From positions 1 through 17,998 of the forward strand of contig JAAZIW010000208.1 of the NCBI GenBank assembly GCA_012800665.1: 17,998 nt of DNA. The letters run 5' to 3'. A program made the position numbers and the translations under genes. Under the pieces are notes generated by a model that saw nothing but the letters and a program-made list of their open reading frames with translations, had not been told where the DNA came from and searched no databases. Within the stretch, counting starts at the first letter, position 1; every line of letters starts with the position of its first letter. The stretch is from Rikenellaceae bacterium. GTDB lineage: Bacteria; Bacteroidota; Bacteroidia; Bacteroidales; UBA932. This document shows positions 1-6,594 of this stretch, piece by piece.

Positions 1-1784
1 GAGTAGCGGCTCTTATAGTCGTAGTTCAACCTTCCGAAGAAGGAGAGCATATTGTCGTTGGGATTATAATAATTGACGACTGCAGTAGGATTGCCCGAAC
101 TCATGAAGTTCCATGCCATTTCGGCATCATAGAAGGAGGGGAGGTCGTTTGACTGCATGCGCACCTGATTGCTTCTGGTGATTGTCATTTCTTCTCCAAG
201 AAGCACATTCATGGTATGAGCGTCATTCCCGAATAATCCGGACATATCATAACTCAGGGTATTTGTGTTGCGATACCTTGTGCGTATGTCATTCTGATAT
301 TTGGCAATAGGGCCCAATCCACCGAAATTATACACCAGATAGGTACTCATTCCATAGAATCTGTCGGTGGTTTCGCTGAAAGTCTGCATGCCGGCTTCGG
401 TTTTCAAAGTGAGCCTGTCATTAGGCTTCCAGGAGAAGGCCGCATTGGCATTCCATGTGTCGCGAAGTTTTCTGGTGTCGTTGTCGCTTACTGCAAGCAG
501 CGGATTTACGGCGTCACCGTAATTTTCTTCTTCGTCAATACCGGCCAGATTCGCCTGTACGGGAATGGGTTGATATATAACGGCATGCTTAAGGCGTCCG
601 TTGCCGGAGGTGCTGCCTGACTGGTCTTTCAGAGAGTTGGCTCCTGCGCCCCTGACCTCTGTACGGGAGTAGCGCACATTCACATCCACTAAAGTCCTTT
701 TCCAAGGCTTGAATTGTCCTTTGAAATTGAGGTTGTTACGATTATAACTCGAGCCCAGCATTATGGCATCATCATCAAGGTAAGCATATCCTAAAGTCCA
801 ATTGAACTCATCGGTGCGGCCGCTGATAGATACGTCCGTGCTGAAAGTCTTTCCCGTGTTTCCGAAGATGGCACCGATATAGTCATTGGTGGGGAGCCCT
901 ATAAACTGGTCGATGTCACCGAAAGCTCCGAAGTAGGCATTGTAAACATCGCTGAGATTGTCACGGAGCATGCCCAACTCATATTGGAATTTTGTGAAAT
1001 TCTCGCTGTCCATAGGTACTATGGCATCGCGGGAAGCCATCTGCTTCAAACCGTAATAGGTGTTGAAACTAACGCTTGTCTTGGCGCCGCGGGCTGCGCT
1101 CTTGGTGGTAACGATAACTACGCCGTTGGCGCCGCGGCTACCGTAGATTGCAGTAGAGAATGCGTCTTTGAGTACGTCTATGCTCTGTATTTCAGAGGCG
1201 GAGATGTCGTTGATGCTCTCTACGGGGAAGCCGTCCACTATATACAGAGGCGAGCTGTCCTGGGTTATGGAACCGCCTCCGCGCACACGCACCTTAATAT
1301 CTGCATCGGGGTCTCCCTCGGTGGTGATTACCGATACGCCGGCCATTTTTCCTGCAAGCGCTTGGCTTACGGTGGTTACCGGTTGTTCGGTAAGCTTGTC
1401 GGCGTTAACGCTTGATACGGAGCCGAGAAGGTCGCGTCTTTTTACTGTGGCGTAGCCTACTACTACGGTTTCGTCAAGCATTGTGGTTTCTTCTTCGAGA
1501 ATAACATCCACAACCGCGCGGTTTCGGACGGGCTCGGAGAGAGTCTGCATCCCGATAAGGGAAAATTGGAGAACTGCGCTTTGTGCATCACCCACCTTGA
1601 TGGAATAGCTTCCATCCAATCCGGTGGAGGTGCCGTTTGTAGTGCCTTCCACAAGCACAAAAGCGCCGGGAATAGGTTCCCCGTTGGTGTCCTTGACTGT
1701 GCCGCGCACTTCTTGGGCCTGCAGCGAAAGGCCGCAGAAAAGTCCCAAAAGCAAGACGGTAAGTCTTATGCTGAATTTACTCAT
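1..1784 (-). CDS. SusC-family TonB-dependent outer-membrane receptor (partial, C-terminus beyond left edge)
   Basis: The first 594 codons of a RagA/SusC-type receptor lie here, read leftward from an ATG at 1784-1782; the frame stays open to the left edge, so the rest of the barrel lies outside. Residues 1-24 are a signal peptide ending in LSLQAQ. A carboxypeptidase-regulatory-like (CNA-B-like) domain follows (about 25-95, with GTVKDTNGEPIPGA and GLDGSYSIKV). The TonB-box/plug start is LDETVVVGY (103-111). The plug contains the family motifs RVRGGGSI, PLYIVDGFPV, DVLKDAFSTAIYGSRGANGV. The last visible residues, SFFGRLNYDYKSRY, match a barrel strand of the family. Such receptors import oligosaccharides with a SusD lipoprotein, which would be expected just left of the window. 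It starts 25 bp after the pectate lyase gene and has no evident promoter of its own, so it is probably co-transcribed. The pectic substrate is inferred from the neighbours. Confidence 0.95.
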   Translation of the reverse strand, partial: MSKFSIRLTVLLLGLFCGLSLQAQEVRGTVKDTNGEPIPGAFVLVEGTTNGTSTGLDGSYSIKVGDAQSAVLQFSLIGMQTLSEPVRNRAVVDVILEEETTMLDETVVVGYATVKRRDLLGSVSSVNADKLTEQPVTTVSQALAGKMAGVSVITTEGDPDADIKVRVRGGGSITQDSSPLYIVDGFPVESINDISASEIQSIDVLKDAFSTAIYGSRGANGVVIVTTKSAARGAKTSVSFNTYYGLKQMASRDAIVPMDSENFTKFQYELGMLRDNLSDVYNAYFGAFGDIDQFIGLPTNDYIGAIFGNTGKTFSTDVSISGRTDEFNWTLGYAYLDDDAIMLGSSYNRNNLNFKGQFKPWKRTLVDVNVRYSRTEVRGAGANSLKDQSGSTSGNGRLKHAVIYQPIPVQANLAGIDEEENYGDAVNPLLAVSDNDTRKLRDTWNANAAFSWKPNDRLTLKTEAGMQTFSETTDRFYGMSTYLVYNFGGLGPIAKYQNDIRTRYRNTNTLSYDMSGLFGNDAHTMNVLLGEEMTITRSNQVRMQSNDLPSFYDAEMAWNFMSSGNPTAVVNYYNPNDNMLSFFGRLNYDYKSRY

Positions 1785-1809
1785 AGGGAAATTGTTTTTA
1801 GTTGTATTA

Positions 1810-3702
1810 TTAATGTTTACTATAAGTTCCGTTATTATTCTGTTCTTTCACTATTTCTTTTACAAGCCAATGCAAGTACATCTCCAAATTGCTGTAGCGT
1901 TTTTTAGGGTCCAAGGTAAAGGCGAGGCCGTCGGAAGCATCATTCTTATTTAAAGAGAATAAATCTTCATAATAGTCGGGAATGCCGTCTTCGTCGCTGT
2001 CCGTCACTTTTGCAAGTTCTTCATCACTAGCGCTGTAGACAGGCCATCCGCCTACTGCCGATTGGGTGTCGATAATACCGTTGGAACTGCCGTTTCCTCC
2101 GCTTGTGAATGTGGCGCCACCGCTTTGAGCATCACCAACAGCCCTGTGGTCAACAGCATCCCTTTTTAAAGATGCGCCCGCGTACGCGCATACGCGCGCG
2201 AAGGCATCATCGGCAGAATGTGTAGTGGTGTACACATCTTTTCCGTCTTTTCCGCTGATGGGGAGGGGGGAGGAGAGGACGTGTCCCTCATTGCTCAGAC
2301 TATAGTCCGCCCAAGCTTTTTTCCAATAAATGCCTTCGGGATATTGAGAACTTCCGGAGGGATATTGCTCGTTATAATTGCCCGAAAGATATAGATAGGG
2401 CCAATCGTATTCAAAATATTTCTTTGTGCCGTTTACCGTGGTGCTGTAGCCTCCGTCCGCCTCTATAAAATACGGCCTTTTGCTTGAGGCAGGGCCGGGC
2501 TTGTAATAATTGCCCACCATATTGAAGTTGCCTCCTTCTCCGCCATAGCAACCGCTGCCGGAGCCCCAATTGTAATTCACACAATTACGGTAATCCACAT
2601 TGCCTCGATAAATTTCGGTGGATTTGCCGTTGCCGTCATAGAGATATTGATGGTCGAAGCGGGGGGTGCGGTTTTGATGATGGGCCAGCAGATTGTGATG
2701 GAAGCTGGCATTTTTGCCGCCCCAGATGCCTCCATAGCCGTGTGCGCCTTTGCCGTGTATGGAATTGCAAAGGCTCTCCGCGAGTATGCACCATTGCATG
2801 GTGAAATTGGTATTGGCATAGAAGGATGAGCATTCGTCAGTGCTCCAACTCATCGAACAATGGTCGAGAATGATATTGTGCGCATAACGCCCCCAAATCG
2901 CATCATCTTCGGTCTTGTTTTCATCGCCCATCCGGAAACGCATGAAACGTATGATTATATTTTCGGCATCCGGCTTTATTACAGTGCTGTATCCCGACAG
3001 ACATATACCGTCGCCGGGAGCGGTTTGGCCGGCAATAGTGAGGTCTCCATTATGAATTTCAAGGGTGCTTTTGAGTTCGATTCGTCCGGCTACATTAAAT
3101 ACGATGGTTCGCGGCCCTTTTTGTTTTACGGCGTAGCGCAGAGTGCCTTTGCTGCCGTCATCAGCAAGGGATGTCACATGGTAAACGCTGCCCCTGCGTC
3201 CTCCGCTGGTATACATTCCTCCACCCTCTGCACCGGGGAAAGCCCTTGCCAGTCCGTCTTCCTCTTCGGCTTCGGGGATGAGAAACTTGGCATATACATC
3301 ACCGGTAAGAGAGTCGACGATCGGTTTATCCGGATTGTCAGGGTTTTCGCCACCCGATGTGGTAGCGGCTTCTATCAAGCTACAATACTGAGAAGCAAAT
3401 TCTCCTCTGACCGAGCGCACCGCAAACTGATATGTTACTCCTTTAGAGAGGCCGCTTACCTCGACATTGCGCACTGTTACATTCCCGCTTTGAAGTTCTT
3501 CGCCGGATAGAAGGAGTTTCCAATCGTAGCTTTCCGCATTTTGCATGGGATCCCACTGAAACCAAATGGAGGTTTCGGTAGAACGGTGCACTGTCAAGCC
3601 GGTAGGTGAAAGGGGATTGCTATCCACCTGTTTTTCTGTCTTTTGACATGACAGAGGGAGCAGACACAGCGCCACAAATAATGCAAGCGGATGCTTTTTC
3701 AT
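1810..3702 (-). CDS. Pectate lyase, PL1-type, lipoprotein with N-terminal fibronectin type III domain
   Basis: A 630-residue exported lyase predicted to cleave de-esterified homogalacturonan by beta-elimination. The N-terminus is a lipoprotein-like signal ending in LPLSC (Cys19 the likely lipidated residue; the lipobox is not fully canonical). An FN3 domain spans about 30-115 (PTGLTVH, WDPMQNAESY, GLSKGVTYQFAVRSV). An acidic linker leads to a parallel beta-helix from about 153 (ARAFPGAEGGG). Typical PL1 elements follow: DDAIW (266-270), NIILDHCSMSWSTDE (276-290), and HHNLLAHHQNRTPRFD (335-350), whose NRTPR segment carries the likely catalytic Arg345. Near the C-terminus, DSDEDGIPDYYED resembles a calcium-binding type 3 repeat, common in Bacteroidota pectate lyases, and is followed by YSNLEMYLHWLV. 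It is the first gene of a leftward operon with the SusC receptor. The inferred leader is about 64 nt. The exact PL1 subfamily is not assigned. Confidence 0.93.
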   Translation of the reverse strand: MKKHPLALFVALCLLPLSCQKTEKQVDSNPLSPTGLTVHRSTETSIWFQWDPMQNAESYDWKLLLSGEELQSGNVTVRNVEVSGLSKGVTYQFAVRSVRGEFASQYCSLIEAATTSGGENPDNPDKPIVDSLTGDVYAKFLIPEAEEEDGLARAFPGAEGGGMYTSGGRRGSVYHVTSLADDGSKGTLRYAVKQKGPRTIVFNVAGRIELKSTLEIHNGDLTIAGQTAPGDGICLSGYSTVIKPDAENIIIRFMRFRMGDENKTEDDAIWGRYAHNIILDHCSMSWSTDECSSFYANTNFTMQWCILAESLCNSIHGKGAHGYGGIWGGKNASFHHNLLAHHQNRTPRFDHQYLYDGNGKSTEIYRGNVDYRNCVNYNWGSGSGCYGGEGGNFNMVGNYYKPGPASSKRPYFIEADGGYSTTVNGTKKYFEYDWPYLYLSGNYNEQYPSGSSQYPEGIYWKKAWADYSLSNEGHVLSSPLPISGKDGKDVYTTTHSADDAFARVCAYAGASLKRDAVDHRAVGDAQSGGATFTSGGNGSSNGIIDTQSAVGGWPVYSASDEELAKVTDSDEDGIPDYYEDLFSLNKNDASDGLAFTLDPKKRYSNLEMYLHWLVKEIVKEQNNNGTYSKH

Positions 3703-3734
3703 TGGCTATCGTATATACTGAAATTTATCAGCTT

Positions 3735-3749
3735 GTTTCGCAGTGAAAC
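3735..3749 (-). other. Small inverted repeat in the leader of the pectate lyase-susC transcript
   Basis: GTTTC-gcagt-GAAAC forms a perfect 5-bp stem with a 5-nt loop inside the only long 5' leader inferred in this window. It has no adjacent T-run toward the gene, so it does not look like a standard terminator. It may be chance. Confidence 0.25.
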
Positions 3750-3772
3750 TAAAAGTGTTTAATTATTGTGCT

Positions 3773-3803
3773 CAAAAGTATAAATTATTTTGTATTTTTG
3801 CAA
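3773..3803 (-). promoter_or_regulatory. Bacteroidota-type promoter for the pectate lyase-susC operon
   Basis: On the minus strand a TTG (complement of 3801-3803) is followed after exactly 20 nt by TACTTTTG (complement of 3773-3780), matching the -33 TTG / -7 TAnnTTTG consensus. Transcription should begin near 3768-3766, about 64 nt before the ATG. The TTG lies inside the palindromic operator, so repressor binding would occlude the -33 element. The arrangement is identical to the promoter at 7984-8014. Confidence 0.75.
3793..3800 (+). promoter_or_regulatory. Candidate -7 element for the PL10-CE12 gene
   Basis: TATTTTTG matches TAnnTTTG and lies 19 nt before the chosen ATG at 3820. A -33 TTG is less clear: the nearest is 3766-3768, with a 24-nt spacer. 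The operator begins on the last two bases of this box, so the start point would fall inside the operator. Confidence 0.5.
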
Positions 3804-3812
3804 ACGTTTGCA
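3799..3812. promoter_or_regulatory. LacI-family operator, site 1
   Basis: TGCAAACGTTTGCA is a perfect 14-bp palindrome with a central CpG, as expected of LacI/PurR-family operators. The core CAAACGTTTG is the same as in the E. coli PurR box. It lies between two divergent units (pectate lyase-susC and PL10-CE12), overlapping the -33 element of the first and the inferred start point of the second. The same core occurs in the other two promoter regions of the window, one next to a LacI-family gene, which makes that protein the likely binder. Confidence 0.85.
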
Positions 3813-3819
3813 CAAAATT

Positions 3820-5574
3820 ATGAAAAAAATATTTTTATTGTTTTTTTTCCTTATGGCTTTAGCGCCTGCCCCTGCAGGCGGCCAAAATCCCTTGAAAAGC
3901 GAAGATAATGAATTTTTCTCTTCGCCGGAGGCGGGGCGCATAGGCCGCCAAGTGCTTCTATGGCAGAGGAATACCGGTGGATGGCCAAAGAATGTAGATA
4001 TGGCAAAACCGCTTTCGGATGCCGACCGGGCCAAAGTATTGGCGGATAAGTCCAGGAGGGACGATTCCACAATAGACAACAATGCCACCACCATGCAGAT
4101 GTATTATCTTGCGAGGCTTTATTCAGCTACGAAAGATAAATCCTACCGCGACGCCTTCCGGAAAGGGCTGCAATATCTTTTTGAAGGACAATACCCTAAC
4201 GGAGGATGGCCGCAGTTTTGGCCGGAGGTTCGCGTAAAGTATGCTCGCCATATAACTTTCAATGACAGGGCAATGGAAAATGTGATGAATCTGCTCTTGG
4301 ACATTTATGAGGGAAGCGCTCCCTTCAATGCAAAAGGCCTTGTTACAAAGAATATGAAAAACATGGCAAAGAAGGCTTTCGATAAGGGCCTTGAATGTAT
4401 TCTCGATTGTCAGATAATCGTAGACGGACAAGCCACCGTTTGGTGTCAGCAGCACGATGAATATACGCTTAAGCCCACAAAAGCCAGAAGTTTCGAACTT
4501 GCCTCTTATTGCTCTACCGAAAGCGCCGGTCTGCTGGATTTGCTGATGAAATTGAAAAATCCTTCGGAGAGAGTAAAAAATGCCGTTAACGGCGGTATGG
4601 CTTGGTTCGAAGCCAATAAAATAATTGGTTATAAATATATTCATACCGGTGAAGATTCATATATAATATCCCATACGGATGCCAAGCCATTGTGGGCAAG
4701 GTTCTACGATTTCGAGGAGTGCAAGCCTTTCTTCTGCGGGCGGGATGGCATAATGCGCCGTAATCTCAGTGAGATAGAGCAAGAGCGTCGAGGCGGCTAC
4801 GGCTGGTATACGGAATTTCCCGGAACTCTGTATAAGAAATATGCCGAATGGTCAGCCAAGTATGATCCTGACGGCCGCGCCAAACTACGTCCGGGAAAAA
4901 CAGCGATTCATCTTATGGGCGACTCCACCATGGCTCCGAAAGATACGAGCAAAGGCAATCCTGAGCGTGGCTGGGGTATGTATTTCGAAGAATATTTCGA
5001 TTCTTCAATAGTGGTATTCAATTATGCGCGCAATGGTCGCAGTACCAAGCGTTTCATAGATGAAGGCAGATGGGAGAGTGTAAAGGAATTTTTGATTCCG
5101 GGCGACTATGTTTTCATCCAATTCGGGCACAACGACCAAAAGAAGGATGATCCGAAGCGCTATGCGCCTGCATGGGGCGCCTATCAAGATAATCTGCGCT
5201 TGTTCATACGTGAGGCACGCTCTCTTGGAGCCACTCCTGTTCTGCTCACTCCTGTGGCTCGCCGCAAATTTGTAAATGGAGTTTTTGACGGGACGGTACA
5301 CGGAGATTATCCTGCCGCAATGAAGGCTGTCGCAGAAGAGACAGGCACAGCTTTAATAGATATGACAAGCGCCACAAACGATTGGATAAGAGCCGCCGGA
5401 GACAAGGCCTCAATACCATATTTCTTGTGGGTGGAACCCGGTACCGTTGAGGCATTTCCCGAAGGCAAGCGCGACAATACCCATTCCACGGAAATAGGAG
5501 CCCGCAGGAACTGTGAAATAGTGCGCGATTCCATTAAAGTGAAGCTACCTGCGCTTGCAGAGCACTTGCGCTGA
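3820..5574 (+). CDS. Two-domain secreted enzyme: PL10 pectate lyase fused to CE12 (SGNH) acetylesterase
   Basis: The start is taken at ATG 3820, giving 584 residues with a clean signal peptide (MKKIFLLFFFLMALAPAPAG). The frame is open back to a TTG at 3790, but that extension would read through the operator and spoil the signal peptide. The N-terminal domain (about 25-350) is a PL10 alpha/alpha-barrel lyase: GGWPKNVDM, the DNNAT segment (Asp86-Thr90) that matches the family's active-site Asp-Asn, and YPNGGWPQFWP (125-135). The C-terminal domain (about 360-584) is an SGNH hydrolase of the rhamnogalacturonan/pectin acetylesterase type (CE12): GDST (367-370, nucleophile Ser369), GHND (436-439) and DNTH (552-555, Asp/His of the triad). 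It probably removes acetyl groups and cuts polygalacturonate in the periplasm or outside the cell. Its stop codon abuts the stop of the convergent methylesterase gene. Confidence 0.93.
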   Translation: MKKIFLLFFFLMALAPAPAGGQNPLKSEDNEFFSSPEAGRIGRQVLLWQRNTGGWPKNVDMAKPLSDADRAKVLADKSRRDDSTIDNNATTMQMYYLARLYSATKDKSYRDAFRKGLQYLFEGQYPNGGWPQFWPEVRVKYARHITFNDRAMENVMNLLLDIYEGSAPFNAKGLVTKNMKNMAKKAFDKGLECILDCQIIVDGQATVWCQQHDEYTLKPTKARSFELASYCSTESAGLLDLLMKLKNPSERVKNAVNGGMAWFEANKIIGYKYIHTGEDSYIISHTDAKPLWARFYDFEECKPFFCGRDGIMRRNLSEIEQERRGGYGWYTEFPGTLYKKYAEWSAKYDPDGRAKLRPGKTAIHLMGDSTMAPKDTSKGNPERGWGMYFEEYFDSSIVVFNYARNGRSTKRFIDEGRWESVKEFLIPGDYVFIQFGHNDQKKDDPKRYAPAWGAYQDNLRLFIREARSLGATPVLLTPVARRKFVNGVFDGTVHGDYPAAMKAVAEETGTALIDMTSATNDWIRAAGDKASIPYFLWVEPGTVEAFPEGKRDNTHSTEIGARRNCEIVRDSIKVKLPALAEHLR

Positions 5575-6594
5575 TTATTTGTTATTGTAGGGATTCCAGA
5601 CTATCCCATCCTCCTCTTCATACATAACGCTTGCAAAGTCGTATTCGGCGGCTTGCTTGTCACTTAGTTGATAGCTCCATTTTACGCGCTCTTTCCTGCC
5701 ATAGGCCCCGGGCCCGTAATTGCGGTATTCGGCATAGAAAGAATTTTTCTTAGTGTCCGGTTTTCCCGGCTTTTCCCAATCGTGCCAGCCTTCGGGGAGT
5801 ATGTGAGCGCCGAGTTCACAGCCTATGAATACCGTTTTTGCCCAGGAACGCCAAGGACGGCCGAGATAGCATTTGGTGACTCCTTCGTCCGCAGTCAGTT
5901 TGCAATTCACAAAAACATAGCCGTAAGGTTGTCCTTTGGGGGTTGAGGCAGCGGTCACATAGCTGTTCTTTTTGGAATGTATGGTGCAGTTTTCGAAATA
6001 GCAGCGGGAGGCTCCGAAGATGAAGTCGGTCGTGCCTTCTATATAGCAGTCTTTATAATAATTGCGCTTTTGTCCGCGCTCATTGCCCCAATATCCGTAT
6101 GTATACAAGGTGTCTTGATTGCCTATGAAACGGCAGCGAAGAAAAAAGAGGAAATCACCGTTTGTAAAGACAGCCACCGCCTGACCGATTTCTTTGCCCG
6201 AGCCGGCGGAGTTTTCGAAGCATAGGTCTTCGAAGGTGACATGGTTGGAATGGATATAGATGGTGGCGCTCCCGCTGGTGCCTACTTTGGCGCCTGTAAT
6301 CGGCGATACGGCTTCAGCATAATTGTCGTAAGTGATTATCGTTTTGTCCGCACCTTCGCCTTTTATATGCAGGCGGAATTTATTATGAGGGATAATCACC
6401 CTTTCTTTATAGACTCCTGCTTTAATGAAGATGGTGGTGATATAATCGTGGGAATAGTCGGGGCAAGCATCTATGGCCTGTTGCACTGAGGAATAGTCGC
6501 CGCTCCCGTCCTGAGCTACCACAATATCATATTTTTTTGCAATCGAAGTCAGACAGACTGCAAGGGAGCAAATGCTCAACAACAGCTTTTTCAT
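5575..6594 (-). CDS. Pectin methylesterase (pectinesterase, CE8), secreted
   Basis: A 339-residue enzyme hydrolysing methyl esters of homogalacturonan, which makes the polymer accessible to the lyases and the polygalacturonase. A Sec signal peptide (MKKLLLSICSLAVCLTSIAK) precedes a right-handed beta-helix that starts with VAQDGSGDYSSVQQAID. All family signatures are intact: GQAVA (137-141), QDTLY (160-164, acid/base Asp161), DFIFG (190-194, nucleophile Asp190) and LGRPW (244-248, Arg246). The length fits a single catalytic domain. Its ATG overlaps the TGA of the upstream GH28 gene (ATGA at 6594-6591), so the two are translationally coupled. It meets the plus-strand PL10-CE12 gene tail to tail with no bases between the two stop codons. 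Confidence 0.96.
   Translation of the reverse strand: MKKLLLSICSLAVCLTSIAKKYDIVVAQDGSGDYSSVQQAIDACPDYSHDYITTIFIKAGVYKERVIIPHNKFRLHIKGEGADKTIITYDNYAEAVSPITGAKVGTSGSATIYIHSNHVTFEDLCFENSAGSGKEIGQAVAVFTNGDFLFFLRCRFIGNQDTLYTYGYWGNERGQKRNYYKDCYIEGTTDFIFGASRCYFENCTIHSKKNSYVTAASTPKGQPYGYVFVNCKLTADEGVTKCYLGRPWRSWAKTVFIGCELGAHILPEGWHDWEKPGKPDTKKNSFYAEYRNYGPGAYGRKERVKWSYQLSDKQAAEYDFASVMYEEEDGIVWNPYNNK

Noticed and set aside
2860..3510. A 216-codon open frame on the plus strand opposite the pectate lyase gene
   Set aside because: It is antisense to strongly conserved lyase motifs, has no recognisable domain, promoter or signal, and reads like a shadow frame.
4583..4594. GCCGTTAACGGC palindrome within the PL10-CE12 gene, and a similar GCGTTAACGC near 1386-1395
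   Set aside because: Both are within coding sequence, have a different core from the operator and no promoter context; probably chance.
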